Assembly: GCA_025054615.1 (NCBI GenBank)
Contig: JANWZO010000018.1
Location: 1-44,195, forward strand
Direction of reading: 5' to 3'
From: Kiritimatiellia bacterium
GTDB lineage: Bacteria > Verrucomicrobiota > Kiritimatiellia > CAIVKH01
DNA: 44,195 nt
The position numbers and the translations under genes were made by a program. Every line of letters starts with the position of its first letter. The first letter of the stretch is position 1. Of the stretch, positions 8,823 through 18,644 are shown in pieces. The notes below the pieces were generated by a model. The model had not been told where the DNA came from, ran no database searches, and saw only the letters and a program-made list of their open reading frames with translations.

Positions 8823-9959
8823 TCATCCGAACCGAATCTGAGAGGCCGCACGAAGGGCCGTGGCCAGCGCCGCGTGAGGATCAGCGCCGAGCGCAGTCAC
8901 ATGTCCCATTTTCCGGCCTTTTGCGCTGCGGTCTTTGCCATAGATGTGGACATAGACTCCCGGCACGGCTAAGGCCTCCACCAGGCCAGAAGGCCAGCCG
9001 GGACCATCGCCTGCGCCGAGCAAATTAACCATCGCCGCAGCGGGCACACTCATGCTTGTGGAGCCGAGCGGCCAGCCCAAAATGGCGCGGATATGATTCT
9101 CGAACTGCGAACAGTAGCAGGCCTCGATCGTATAGTGGCCCGAGTTGTGAACCCGCGGCGCGAGTTCATTGATGAGAATACGGCCATCGGGCATGTAAAA
9201 CATTTCGACTCCGACGCTTCCGATACCGCCAATAGCTTCCACGGCGGCAGTAGCGAGCCGCGCCGCCTCTGCCGCCTTCGACGGAGATAGGTCCGCCGGG
9301 GCGGTCACCGTGTGGCAGATATGGTCCCGCTGTACGGTATCAACGACTGGATAGGTCGCGAGCGTTCCATCGGGGGAGCGCGTGACCATCACGGCGATTT
9401 CTTTTTGGAATTGGCAAAATTGTTCCACAAAGAGGGGGCTGGAGTCGCCGCCCAATCGGGCCCATGCCATGGGGAGATCCGCCGGGGTGTTCAGGGTGGC
9501 ATTCCCCTTGCCATCGTAACCGAGAGTGCGCCGCTTCAGGACTATTGGCCAGCCAAGGTGGGAGGCTGCGTCCAGCACGTCCTCGGGCGATTGGACCGGT
9601 AAGAAGGTCGGAATCGGGAGTCCCACTTGTTGAAGAGTCTGTTTTTGAGTCAGTTTGTCCTGGACGCGCGCGAGGCAGTCCGACGGAGGATAGAGGCGAT
9701 GACCCTCGGCTTCCAGTTCTGCGAGTGCATCGGCATTTATAAATTCATTTTCCACGGTGATCACGTCGACGCGTGCGGCAAAGCGGATCAACGTGTCCGG
9801 GTCATTCCAGTCTCCGGATTCGGACTCCCAGCCAAGAAGAGGGGGATGTGTCGGTTTGCGCTCCAGCACGCGGACGATGCAACCCAGCCGATAGGCAGCC
9901 TGGGCCATCATTTTTGCCAGTTGCCCGCCGCCGAGAATCCCGATGATAGGTCGATCCAT
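8823..9959 (-). CDS. purK: N5-carboxyaminoimidazole ribonucleotide synthase
   Basis: An ATP-grasp enzyme that carboxylates aminoimidazole ribonucleotide with bicarbonate and ATP, handing N5-CAIR to PurE. The 378-residue product starts [18 protein letters not shown], the standard PurK beginning, so I start at ATG 9959 rather than at the longer upstream frame. Visible ATP-grasp features are [28 protein letters not shown] and [20 protein letters not shown]. The C-terminal domain contains [17 protein letters not shown] and [11 protein letters not shown]. It is first of a purK-purE operon and divergent from metH, with 115 bp between the start codons. Confidence 0.95.
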   Translation of the reverse strand: MDRPIIGILGGGQLAKMMAQAAYRLGCIVRVLERKPTHPPLLGWESESGDWNDPDTLIRFAARVDVITVENEFINADALAELEAEGHRLYPPSDCLARVQDKLTQKQTLQQVGLPIPTFLPVQSPEDVLDAASHLGWPIVLKRRTLGYDGKGNATLNTPADLPMAWARLGGDSSPLFVEQFCQFQKEIAVMVTRSPDGTLATYPVVDTVQRDHICHTVTAPADLSPSKAAEAARLATAAVEAIGGIGSVGVEMFYMPDGRILINELAPRVHNSGHYTIEACYCSQFENHIRAILGWPLGSTSMSVPAAAMVNLLGAGDGPGWPSGLVEALAVPGVYVHIYGKDRSAKGRKMGHVTALGADPHAALATALRAASQIRFG

Positions 9960-10051
9960 ACCGCGATTTATGGCAGGCGTGTGGGCGGATGCAACGGCGA
10001 ATCCGAAAGAAGGGCCCATCGACCTCCTGCAAGGATTGCTTGATCTATTCA

Positions 10052-10065
10052 TTTATCCGGATAAA
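10052..10065. promoter_or_regulatory. Perfect 14-bp palindrome just upstream of metH
   Basis: TTTATCCGGATAAA at 10052-10065 is a perfect inverted repeat with no spacer, 9 bp before the metH start and in the purK/metH divergent region. Its position would let a bound repressor block metH transcription or translation initiation. I see no cobalamin or SAM riboswitch in this 115-bp gap, so a protein operator is possible. The assignment is inference. Confidence 0.35.
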
Positions 10066-10074
10066 GTAATAAAT

Positions 10075-13000
10075 ATGGATCGCCGATCTCAGCGGATTGC
10101 GGAACTTCCGAAGCTGTTGAACGAGCGGATTTTGCTCATCGACGGCGCGATGGGCACCATGATTCAGCAGTTCAAGCTTCGGGAGGAAGAGTATCGAGGC
10201 GATCGATTCAAAGATCACCCTCATGACCTCAAGGGGAATAACGACCTCCTGGTCCTAACCCAGCCTTCCGTGATCGGCGAAATCCATCGTCGCTATCTCG
10301 AAGCGGGAGCCGACATCATCGAGACCAATACCTTCAACGCGCAGGCAATTTCGCAGGCCGACTACAAACTGGAGCACCTCGCGTATGAGCTTAATTTTGA
10401 AGCGGCCCGGCTGGCGCGTCGGATCGCAGACGAGTTCGAGCTGAGTGATTCCGGCCACGCGCGTTATGTCGCCGGCGCCATTGGTCCTACAAACCGAACC
10501 GCATCCATTTCCCCGGACGTCAACAATCCCGGATACCGGAACATCACCTTTGACCAGTTGGTGGCTGCTTATTCGGAATCCGTCCGAGGGTTGGTGGACG
10601 GCGGCGCGGATATTCTTCTGGTGGAAACCATTTTTGACACGCTCAATGCCAAGGCGGCGATATACGCGATTTTGCGGCATTTCGAAGAGACGGGAATCCG
10701 GCTTCCGATCATGATATCCGGCACGATCACCGATGCGAGCGGCCGGACGCTCACGGGCCAGACAGCGGAGGCGTTCTGGTATTCGGTCATGCACGCGGAG
10801 CCGTTGAGCATCGGATTGAATTGCGCTCTCGGCGCGAAGGAGATGCGGCCATATCTCGCGGAACTGGCGAGGATCGCCCCATGCTATGTGAGCGCGTATC
10901 CGAATGCCGGGCTGCCGAATGCGTTTGGCGGTTATGACGAGACGCCGGAGATGATGGCCAAGCACATTCGCGATTTCGCCGAAAACGGACTGGTCAACAT
11001 CGTCGGCGGCTGTTGCGGGACCACGCCGGACCACATTCGCGCCTTTGCAGAAGCCGTGCGCGGCCTTCCCCCTCGCAAGCCGCCGATCGTCGAGCGGACG
11101 TTGCGCCTGAGCGGTCTGGAGCCGTTTGTCGCACGCCCAGAAATTCCGTTCATCAACGTCGGCGAACGGACCAATGTGACCGGGTCGCGCCAGTTTCTCC
11201 GACTGATCAAGGAGGAGAAATACGACGAGGCCCTCGCGATCGCGCTGCAGCAGGTCGAGAACGGCGCCCAGCTTATCGACGTCAACATGGATGAGGGCAT
11301 GCTCGACGCCGTTTCCGCCATGCAGCGCTTTCTAAACCTGGCGATGGCAGAGCCGGCCATAGCGCGTGTGCCTGTCATGATCGATTCCTCGAAATTCGCG
11401 GTGATCGAGGCCGGTTTGAAATGCGTACAGGGCAAATGCGTGGTGAATTCCATTTCGCTCAAGGAGGGCGAAGCGGTTTTTCTCGAGCAGGCCCGAAAAA
11501 TCCGGAAATACGGTGCGGCCGTCATCGTCATGGCCTTCGACGAGAAGGGCCAGGCGGACACTCTTCCGCGGCGGGTTGAGATCTGTGTCCGCGCGTACAG
11601 ATTGTTGACCGAAAAGGCCGGATTCCCGCCGGAAGACATTATTTTTGATCCGAACGTGTTTCCCGTCGGCACCGGCCTTCCGGAGCATGCCACCTACGCG
11701 GTCGACTTCATAGAGGCGGTTCGGCAAATCAAGGCGCAATGTCCATACGCCCGCTGCAGTGGTGGCATCAGCAACCTTTCGTTTTCGTTCCGCGGCAAGG
11801 ACAAGATCCGTGAGGCGATGCACTCGGTCTTTCTCTACCACGCGATACGCGCTGGGCTCGACATGGGCATTGTCAATGCGGGGCAACTTGCCGTTTATGA
11901 CGAATTGGATCCTGAGCTGCGCGAACTGGTCGAGGACCTGATTCTGAATCGGCGGCCGGACGCGACGGAGCGGCTGCTCGACTATGCGGGACGCATGAGC
12001 GTTTCGGGTGGGGGGAGGGAGACCGAGGCAGCTCGTCAGGAGTGGAGGTCATGGCCGGTCGAGAAGCGGCTTGAATATGCGCTGGTCAAGGGCATCACGG
12101 ATTTTATCGAACAGGATACCGAGGAGGCCCGACAAAAATATAAATCGCCGCTTGCGGTCATTGAGGGGCCCTTGATGGCCGGAATGACTGTGGTGGGGGA
12201 TCTGTTTGGCACGGGCCGAATGTTTCTGCCCCAGGTGGTCAAAAGCGCGCGTGTGATGAAGAAGGCTGTCGCCTATCTTGAACCGTATTTCGAGGAAATG
12301 AAACGGGCCGGCAGCGGCGCCCCCAAGGGCCGAATACTTCTCGCGACCGTCAAAGGAGACGTACATGACATCGGAAAAAACATCGTGGGCGTCGTTTTGC
12401 AGTGCAACAACTACGAGGTCATCGATCTGGGCGTGATGCAGCCCTGCGAGCGCATTCTATCGGTCGCGCGGGAACAGCGGTGCGACATTATCGGGTTGAG
12501 CGGGCTGATCACCCCTTCGCTGGACGAAATGGTGCATGTGGCCGAAGAAATGCAGAGGGAGGCTTTTGATGTGCCGCTGTTGATCGGCGGCGCGACTACC
12601 TCGAAGGTTCATACGGCCGTCAAAATCGCGCCGCGCTATGACCATCCCGTTGTCTACGTGCCGGATGCATCGCGGGTCGTCAATGTCGTGAGTGCGCTGC
12701 TGAGCCGAGAACGGCGGTCAAGCTACGTGTCCGAAGTGAGGCGCGAATATGAGCAGATCCGGGAACAACAACTATTGCGGTCGGGATCGGACACGCTTCT
12801 GTCCCTCTCAGCGGCCCGAGAAAACGCATTTCGAATCGACTGGACGGAATACCTCCCGCCGCGTCCGTCGTTTCTAGGCGTCCGCGAGCTCCCCGATTAT
12901 CCGCTGGAACGTCTTGTGGACCGGATCGACTGGACCCCCTTTTTTGCGACCTGGCAGCTCAACGGGCTGTATCCGGACATCCTGGATGACCCCAAAATCG

Positions 13001-13788
13001 GGCCGGAAGCCCAAAAGCTCTTTTCCGACGCGCAGAAAATGCTGGAGCGGATCATCGATGAACGATGGCTGCGGGCGGACGCGGTTTGTGGATTCTGGCC
13101 TGCGGCGCGTGTGGGTGATGATGTGGAGATTTACGCGGATGAAACGCGCTCCCAGGTCATCCACACATTTCGCTTCCTCCGCCAGCAGATGAAAAAATCC
13201 ACCGACCGTCCGAATCTCTGCCTCGCGGATTTCATCGCGCCGAAAGAAACAGGGATTGCGGATTATCTCGGTCTTTTCGCGGTCACTGCGGGTCATGGAA
13301 TCGAGGAGCCTCTGAGGCGTTTTGAAAGCGCTCATGATGATTATTCGGCGATTCTGTTGAAGGCGCTCGCCGACCGGCTTGCGGAGGCGTTTGCTGAGCA
13401 TCTGCATGAACGAGTTCGCCGAGAATTCTGGGGCTATGCGCCCGAGGAGAACCTTTCCAACGAGGATCTGATCCGCGAGAAATACCGCGGGATTCGGCCC
13501 GCACCCGGTTACCCGGCCTGCCCAGACCACACGGAAAAGGGACCTTTGTTCGACCTGCTGCAGGCGCCGCAGAAGGCGGGGATCCGGCTGACCGAGTCGT
13601 ATGCCATGGTTCCCGGTGCATCGGTCAGCGGATATTACTTTTCTCATCCGTCATCGACCTATTTCGGGATTGGGCGAATCGGCCGCGACCAGGTAGAAGA
13701 TTATGCCCGCCGCAGCGGGCGGACGATTGCAGATGTCGAGCGATGGCTGGCGCCCATTCTGGGGTACGATCCGGCAGCGTATCGATGA
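10075..13788 (+). CDS. metH: Cobalamin-dependent methionine synthase
   Basis: It transfers a methyl group from methyltetrahydrofolate to homocysteine via methylcobalamin. The 1237-residue protein has the full four-module layout. The homocysteine domain has [11 protein letters not shown] and zinc ligands Cys250 (GLNCALG), Cys313 and Cys314 ([10 protein letters not shown]). The folate domain (from about residue 360) has [16 protein letters not shown]. The B12 cap and Rossmann domains have [11 protein letters not shown] with the lower-ligand His764 and [12 protein letters not shown]. The reactivation domain (about 920-1237) has [23 protein letters not shown] start at ATG 10075; the longer frame extends through the divergent promoter region. 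B12 is therefore needed or imported; the TonB-dependent receptor downstream could be an importer, but nothing shows its substrate. Confidence 0.97.
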   Translation: MDRRSQRIAELPKLLNERILLIDGAMGTMIQQFKLREEEYRGDRFKDHPHDLKGNNDLLVLTQPSVIGEIHRRYLEAGADIIETNTFNAQAISQADYKLEHLAYELNFEAARLARRIADEFELSDSGHARYVAGAIGPTNRTASISPDVNNPGYRNITFDQLVAAYSESVRGLVDGGADILLVETIFDTLNAKAAIYAILRHFEETGIRLPIMISGTITDASGRTLTGQTAEAFWYSVMHAEPLSIGLNCALGAKEMRPYLAELARIAPCYVSAYPNAGLPNAFGGYDETPEMMAKHIRDFAENGLVNIVGGCCGTTPDHIRAFAEAVRGLPPRKPPIVERTLRLSGLEPFVARPEIPFINVGERTNVTGSRQFLRLIKEEKYDEALAIALQQVENGAQLIDVNMDEGMLDAVSAMQRFLNLAMAEPAIARVPVMIDSSKFAVIEAGLKCVQGKCVVNSISLKEGEAVFLEQARKIRKYGAAVIVMAFDEKGQADTLPRRVEICVRAYRLLTEKAGFPPEDIIFDPNVFPVGTGLPEHATYAVDFIEAVRQIKAQCPYARCSGGISNLSFSFRGKDKIREAMHSVFLYHAIRAGLDMGIVNAGQLAVYDELDPELRELVEDLILNRRPDATERLLDYAGRMSVSGGGRETEAARQEWRSWPVEKRLEYALVKGITDFIEQDTEEARQKYKSPLAVIEGPLMAGMTVVGDLFGTGRMFLPQVVKSARVMKKAVAYLEPYFEEMKRAGSGAPKGRILLATVKGDVHDIGKNIVGVVLQCNNYEVIDLGVMQPCERILSVAREQRCDIIGLSGLITPSLDEMVHVAEEMQREAFDVPLLIGGATTSKVHTAVKIAPRYDHPVVYVPDASRVVNVVSALLSRERRSSYVSEVRREYEQIREQQLLRSGSDTLLSLSAARENAFRIDWTEYLPPRPSFLGVRELPDYPLERLVDRIDWTPFFATWQLNGLYPDILDDPKIGPEAQKLFSDAQKMLERIIDERWLRADAVCGFWPAARVGDDVEIYADETRSQVIHTFRFLRQQMKKSTDRPNLCLADFIAPKETGIADYLGLFAVTAGHGIEEPLRRFESAHDDYSAILLKALADRLAEAFAEHLHERVRREFWGYAPEENLSNEDLIREKYRGIRPAPGYPACPDHTEKGPLFDLLQAPQKAGIRLTESYAMVPGASVSGYYFSHPSSTYFGIGRIGRDQVEDYARRSGRTIADVERWLAPILGYDPAAYR

Positions 13789-13804
13789 TCGCGCAGGCGT
13801 ACAG

Positions 13805-15055
13805 CTAACGACCGTACAAGGCCAAAATGGCCATGGCGGTGCTGTAGACTCGACCGCCGGCCACAGACCAGCGGTCCAACGGGGGCCAGCTTCCGGCCTC
13901 TTGACCTTCCGCCACCTGAGCGGCCCGGATCCGCGAAGTTAGGTTGAGGAGTTCAGAGTCATTCGGTGATTCCGCGCGGAGGAGGGCGGTCTGGAAGAAG
14001 GCCCGATACAGGTCCATCGGCTTCGCCGAATCAAGGGCGTCGCGACGGACGTGGTCCAGCATGCGGGCGAGACGTTCATCAACATGGGGATCCCGCTCGA
14101 AGAAGCAAAGGGCTGCGGCTGCGGTCAGCGTTTCAGGCCCATTCGGATGATCCCCATCGCGGCGGTATCCCACACGGCCGTCAGGACCGATGGTGGATTC
14201 AAGCCACGCAAACCCTTGTTCGATAGATCTGCGAAAGTCGCCGAGATGGGCGGCTTCCGCTTCCATGAGAACCTGAAGAGCCCAAACGGTTACGCTGCTG
14301 TTCGGCGACGCTCCCGAACGTAAATAAGACCAGCCACCGTCGGCGTGCTGGTTACGCACAAGCAGATCCACGCCGCGGCGCAATGCTCGATCGACGTCGC
14401 TGCCAACTGCGAGTTCGCCTCGGGCCCTAAGCAGGGCAAGACAGGCAAGGGCGTGATTATAGATCGATCCGGTAATCTGAGGCCCGAACAACCCATCTGG
14501 CGACTGAGAGGAAGCGAGAAAAGCTAGACCTTTCAAGATTGCGCCCCGGATTTCGTCGGTCTGGTGCCCTGTCATCAGGGCCATTAGCGCCAGTGCGCTG
14601 GTTCCCACGGCATAGTTGGCCGACGCGCCGGTGCGACCCAATGACCAGCCCCCGTTCGGGTCCTGATGTCGCAGCAGCCAGGATCGGGCCCTGTCCAACT
14701 GAGCATCTAGTGGTACGGCCGTGTTGGACGTCGTCGGCGAACGGTCGGAATCACGCTGACTCTTGACCGGCGCGAAGGCGTCGGAAGCCGACGCGATCTC
14801 AACGGTTTGAGAGTACCGAATATCCCAAATCACCAGCAGTGCGGAAAGCACGGCCAGAGGAAGGCAAACGGCGATTGACCGCTGGAATATCCGTCGGGCG
14901 CGAATTCGGGCAAGAATTCGCGGCGCGAGATCGGGCGTGGGCGCGGCAGGGTGGCGGCGAAGCGACGCCAGAACATCGCCGAACTCGCACTCCAGTTCGG
15001 AGACTGTATCCGAAGCGTTTCGGGCTTCAGACTTCGATGAGGCGTCACGAGCCAT
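13805..15055 (-). CDS. Putative anti-sigma factor fused to a prenyltransferase/squalene-oxidase-repeat domain
   Basis: The 416-residue protein begins with about 55 polar residues that could form a cytoplasmic anti-sigma region (ELECEFGDVLASLRRHP, then LAPRILARIRARR). One membrane segment follows at about 57-78 (SIAVCLPLAVLSALLVIW). The large C-terminal part (about 115-416) has at least four alpha-alpha repeats of the terpene-cyclase/prenyltransferase type: RHQDPNGGWS, SSQSPDGLFG, RNQHADGGWS and ESTIGPDGRVG, each followed by an Ala/Leu-rich helix. There is no DXDD cyclase motif visible, so enzyme activity is doubtful; a periplasmic sensing toroid fits better. It overlaps the ECF sigma gene by 11 bp and has a GGGGGAGAAG Shine-Dalgarno inside it. 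The anti-sigma role is inferred from gene order and topology. Confidence 0.72.
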   Translation of the reverse strand: MARDASSKSEARNASDTVSELECEFGDVLASLRRHPAAPTPDLAPRILARIRARRIFQRSIAVCLPLAVLSALLVIWDIRYSQTVEIASASDAFAPVKSQRDSDRSPTTSNTAVPLDAQLDRARSWLLRHQDPNGGWSLGRTGASANYAVGTSALALMALMTGHQTDEIRGAILKGLAFLASSQSPDGLFGPQITGSIYNHALACLALLRARGELAVGSDVDRALRRGVDLLVRNQHADGGWSYLRSGASPNSSVTVWALQVLMEAEAAHLGDFRRSIEQGFAWLESTIGPDGRVGYRRDGDHPNGPETLTAAAALCFFERDPHVDERLARMLDHVRRDALDSAKPMDLYRAFFQTALLRAESPNDSELLNLTSRIRAAQVAEGQEAGSWPPLDRWSVAGGRVYSTAMAILALYGR

Positions 15056-15623
15056 GGAGCTTCTCCCCCCGATGTGTCGCGCGCAGTGCCGCTCGGATTC
15101 GGCTTAGAGCGATGGATACGCGCGACTTAACGGTCCCCACTGGCACACCCAGGATTTCAGCCGCCTCGTGATACGCCATGCCCTGATAAACGACGAGCAC
15201 GACGGCTTCCCGATGGTCGGGTGAAAGCAGTCCAAGAAGCGAATCGGCATCCATGGAAACCGGAGGCCGATTCGCCGAGGCACAGTCGATTTCATTGAAT
15301 TCAGGTGCGGCGCGCATCAATAGGCGCGCGAAGCGAGACTGCCGGCGAACGTGATCCAACCAGACGTGGTGGCCGAGCGTGTGAAGATAGGTAGTGAAAC
15401 GGGCGAGAGGCTTTGCCCGTTTGCGATGGCGGTACAGTCTCAAAAACGTCTCTTGCACGAGATCCTCCGCATGATGTTTAGCGCCGGAGCGGAGGAAAAA
15501 GTTCAGCAACTTTTGCTGGTGACGCTCCACGAGCCGAGCGAAGGCGTCGTCATTTCCGCGAGCCGATTCAAAGAGTAGCGCCCAATCCTCCTGGGAATCC
15601 GGGCTCGCGCGCTCATCAGACAT
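15045..15623 (-). CDS. ECF-family RNA polymerase sigma factor
   Basis: The 192-residue size and layout are those of a group 4 sigma factor. Region 2 lies at about residues 18-92 (DDAFARLVERHQQKLLNFF, EDLVQETFLRLYRH, LGHHVWLDHVRRQ). Region 4 lies at about 130-182 (LSPDHREAVVLVVYQGMAYHEA, then AEILGVPVGTVKSRVSIALSRIR), a helix-turn-helix that reads the -35 element. It directs RNA polymerase to specific promoters. It overlaps the putative anti-sigma gene downstream and is divergent from the TonB-like gene, 94 bp away. This resembles FecI/FecR-type iron or nutrient signalling, but the receptor here has no N-terminal signalling domain, so direct transmembrane coupling is not supported. Confidence 0.92.
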   Translation of the reverse strand: MSDERASPDSQEDWALLFESARGNDDAFARLVERHQQKLLNFFLRSGAKHHAEDLVQETFLRLYRHRKRAKPLARFTTYLHTLGHHVWLDHVRRQSRFARLLMRAAPEFNEIDCASANRPPVSMDADSLLGLLSPDHREAVVLVVYQGMAYHEAAEILGVPVGTVKSRVSIALSRIRAALRATHRGEKLHGS

Positions 15624-15717
15624 GGTCCAAGGGATACCTGCGATGTGTTCTCGTCATCAATCGGAAAAATTGCTTGAGGATGAACTCCGCATTGCGATGC
15701 GCCGTTTAAGGCTGTAG

Positions 15718-16350
15718 ATGACTCGCCTGGACCAGTCCATTCTGCCAACTGTGCGATCGGTGGCCATCTCCACCGGCCTTCACTCATTGATCCTGGTCCT
15801 TGTATTGCATGCGCCAAGGACCGCGCCGACGGCGGATTACCCACAACGAGAAGTCGAAGTTTTCTTGCGAGACGTTGAAGCCTTGGAACTGCAGGAGATC
15901 GCAGAATTTCAGATGCAGCCCTGGGAACCTCCTGACATGGCGATGGAACCTTTTGAAGAGTTCATCATGGAGCCGGCTCCATCCGAGCTGGCGTACGATC
16001 TGAATCCTCTGCAGTCGGATCCCTTTGCGGATTCGCAGCCGCTAGTTGATTCCTTGCCCTCGGAAACGGAGAGGCATATCGATTCCGTCGCGCAGACGTT
16101 TTGGATGAAGATTCGGGCGAGACTGGAGCGCGAGCTGCTGAGGTTGCGCCCAATCGATGGATCCACGAGCATCACGGTCCGAATCCTAGCGCTGGAGGAC
16201 AAACTTATCCCCTTGGCGCCGCCTACCGAATCTGAAGATCCGCGTGTCCGTTGGGTGCGCGAGGCTGTCGAACGGGTCGTACTTGCGGCCGCTTCACCGC
16301 CCGTTCAGGCGGCGGGCACCAAAATTCGAATCGATGTGAGAGTTGAATAA
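15718..16350 (+). CDS. TonB-like energy transducer
   Basis: The 210-residue protein has an N-terminal membrane anchor (TVRSVAISTGLHSLILVLVLHAP, about 11-33), an unusually acidic Glu/Pro/Met-rich linker (about 42-115), and a C-terminal domain (about 120-210) resembling a TonB C-terminal domain: a helix (FWMKIRARLERELLRLRP), beta strand (SITVRILALEDKLIPL), helix and final strand (TKIRIDVRVE). The usual Pro-Lys spacer is absent; the linker is acidic. It lies 30 bp upstream of the TonB-dependent receptor and is probably cotranscribed with it. It would couple the proton motive force to the receptor. ExbB/ExbD are not in the window. The call depends on topology and context. Confidence 0.65.
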   Translation: MTRLDQSILPTVRSVAISTGLHSLILVLVLHAPRTAPTADYPQREVEVFLRDVEALELQEIAEFQMQPWEPPDMAMEPFEEFIMEPAPSELAYDLNPLQSDPFADSQPLVDSLPSETERHIDSVAQTFWMKIRARLERELLRLRPIDGSTSITVRILALEDKLIPLAPPTESEDPRVRWVREAVERVVLAAASPPVQAAGTKIRIDVRVE

Positions 16351-16380
16351 ACCACTAGAGAAAGCAGATCGGAGTAGCAA

Positions 16381-18471
16381 ATGAAACAACTGATCCAACG
16401 TAGAATGATTCTGGCTGCGATCGTTTCCCTGCCGCTCGGCGCGAGCGCCGAAACTGTGGAGCTTCCGGAGATTGTTGTGACGCCACTCCGAACTCCGGTT
16501 CCGGCCGCGGAGGCTCCCGCTAGCGTATACACAATAACCTCCGACGATCTGTCCGACCTTGCGCCTCGTACAACGCCGGAGGCGCTCCGTCGCGTCCCAT
16601 CGGTCATGGTCCAAAAGACGGCATACGGCCAAGGTTCGCCGTATCTGAGGGGCTTCACCGGCTTCCGGACCCTCGGATTAATCGACGGCATTCGCCTCAA
16701 CAACAGCGTATTTCGTGAAGGGCCCAACCAATATTGGGCGACCATCGACCCTTTTTCCGTGGATCGCTATGAGGTCGTTCTGGGCCCCGCCTCCGTGCTG
16801 TACGGAAGTGATGCGATCGGCGGAGCCATGAACGCAATTCCCCCGGATGTTCCGGATTGGGATGGGAGGGCCGATTGGGAACACACCGTAAAATATCGCG
16901 GCGCCACAGCAGATCAGTCCCACCAGGCCCGTTTCCAGACAGGCGCGCGCCTTACAGAGTCGTTCGGTCTTCGTGCTGGATACTCATGGAAAACGTTTGA
17001 TGATCTCCGCGGGGGGCGAGAAGTCGGCAAACAGCCGGAAACCGGGTACAACGAAATGGCATGGGATGCTCGAGCCAGCTACTTCTGGCAAAACGGCGCC
17101 TCGCTGACGCTCGGCCATCAACATCTGACTCAGGACGATGCCTGGCGAACCCATCGCACCATCTATGGAATCGAGTGGGAGGGCACGGTCAAAGGCGATG
17201 ATCTCCGGCATGTCTTTGATCAGGATCGCACGCTGACCTATTTGCGCCTGGCTCACTCGGAAAGAGACGGCGCGGTTGACGCCTACACATTGACCCTTTC
17301 GCGCCACAAACAGGGTGAAGACCTCGATCGTCTGAGAGGGAATGGGCGGAGAGAATTTCAGGGCTTCGACGTGGAAACCTGGGGTGCAGCCCTGACGCTT
17401 GAGAGCGAAAGCGCCATCGGCCGTTGGGTGTATGGAGCCGATGTTTATCGCGATCTTGTGAATTCCTATTCGATCCGCATCGATCCGGGCGCCGCGCCGG
17501 TGAGGGGGAAACAGGGCCCTGTTGCGGATAACGCGACCTATGACCTGCTGGGAGCTTTCGTCCAAAACACGCTGAACGGTACCGCAGGAATCGAAATCAC
17601 TCCCGGGGTGCGCTACACCCATGCGCATCTCGATGCGGAGAAGGTAGACAAGCGGCCCGATGGAATTTCCGGCAACTGGGATGCGGTCGTCGGCTCCTTG
17701 CGGGCGCTGATCCCATTCAGTGAGGATCGCTCCCACAATGTTTATGCCGGCATCTCCCAGGGATTCCGCGCACCCAATCTCTCCGACCTGACGCGGCTCG
17801 ATTCCGCTCGAAGCAAGGAAATCGAAACACCCGTGGACGACTTGAAGCCGGAGCGCTTTATCACCGCTGACGCAGGGTGGAGGCGGGCGACTGACCGGTG
17901 GAAAGCAGGAATCGCTTATTTCCACACATGGATCGAAGACCTGATTGTGCGCACGCCGACCGGCGAGATCGTGGACGGCTTGATGGAGGTTACAAAGAAA
18001 AATTCGAGCGAGGGGTACGTCCACGGCATCGAACTGCTCGGCGAGACGCTCCTGGGCGAAGACTGGCGAATTCGCGGCATGGCGACATGGATGGAAGGGG
18101 AGGCGGATGGGTATCCGACATCAGAACCTGTGATTGTGCGCGAACCGCTGAGCCGCGTCATGCCTCTGACAGGGCGCCTCGCCCTTCGTTGGCAGCCGGT
18201 CGGTCAGTCATTCTGGGCGGAAGCGGAAGTTGAAGCGGCGGAGAAAGCCGATCGATTGTCATCGGGCGATAAACGCGACACGCAGCGCATTCCGCCGGAT
18301 GGGACGCCCGGCTACGTGGTCGGCCACTTGCGAGGCGGCTATTCGTTCGCAAGTGGATTGTCCGTGACGCTCGCGCTCGAAAACGTTTCGGACGAGGACT
18401 ACCGCATCCATGGATCAGGCTTGAACGAACCGGGGCGCCAACTAGTGCTCGCCGCGCAGTACACCTTCTAG
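16381..18471 (+). CDS. TonB-dependent outer-membrane receptor
   Basis: The 696-residue protein has a signal peptide (MILAAIVSLPLGASA) and a TonB-box-like EIVVTPLR at about residues 31-38. A plug domain (about 45-155) contains LRRVPSVMVQKT, LRGFTGFRTLGLIDGIRLN, VDRYEVVLGPASVLYGSDAIGG. A long beta-barrel region follows, ending in Phe (LVLAAQYTF), as needed for outer-membrane insertion. It imports a ligand that the sequence does not identify (siderophore, B12, metal or carbohydrate). There is no N-terminal secretin/STN signalling domain. It follows the TonB-like gene by 30 bp and lies opposite the ECF sigma/anti-sigma pair, which may control it. Confidence 0.93.
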   Translation: MKQLIQRRMILAAIVSLPLGASAETVELPEIVVTPLRTPVPAAEAPASVYTITSDDLSDLAPRTTPEALRRVPSVMVQKTAYGQGSPYLRGFTGFRTLGLIDGIRLNNSVFREGPNQYWATIDPFSVDRYEVVLGPASVLYGSDAIGGAMNAIPPDVPDWDGRADWEHTVKYRGATADQSHQARFQTGARLTESFGLRAGYSWKTFDDLRGGREVGKQPETGYNEMAWDARASYFWQNGASLTLGHQHLTQDDAWRTHRTIYGIEWEGTVKGDDLRHVFDQDRTLTYLRLAHSERDGAVDAYTLTLSRHKQGEDLDRLRGNGRREFQGFDVETWGAALTLESESAIGRWVYGADVYRDLVNSYSIRIDPGAAPVRGKQGPVADNATYDLLGAFVQNTLNGTAGIEITPGVRYTHAHLDAEKVDKRPDGISGNWDAVVGSLRALIPFSEDRSHNVYAGISQGFRAPNLSDLTRLDSARSKEIETPVDDLKPERFITADAGWRRATDRWKAGIAYFHTWIEDLIVRTPTGEIVDGLMEVTKKNSSEGYVHGIELLGETLLGEDWRIRGMATWMEGEADGYPTSEPVIVREPLSRVMPLTGRLALRWQPVGQSFWAEAEVEAAEKADRLSSGDKRDTQRIPPDGTPGYVVGHLRGGYSFASGLSVTLALENVSDEDYRIHGSGLNEPGRQLVLAAQYTF

Positions 18472-18644
18472 TCCGCTTTTCCAAGCCTCGGCTGCGAGGG
18501 TCCGGACGGATTCGCCATAGTTCCAGTTCGGAAGGGCCGAGTCCTGGACCCTTCGTTCTGGCTGTTACGGTCCTGACTCATTTCGCCCGACGCCGCGCCG
18601 GATAATCGTTGCGCGACAGCCTGACCCGCACCATAGTGCAGGCC

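Noticed and set aside
9960-10074. Cobalamin or SAM riboswitch before metH
   Set aside because: The 115-bp gap is too short for a typical B12 riboswitch and lacks its conserved core. No SAM-type pattern is visible.
15624-15717. Cobalamin riboswitch or Fur box before the TonB/receptor genes
   Set aside because: Only 94 bp, with no recognisable B12-box or Fur-type inverted repeat; substrate of the receptor stays open.
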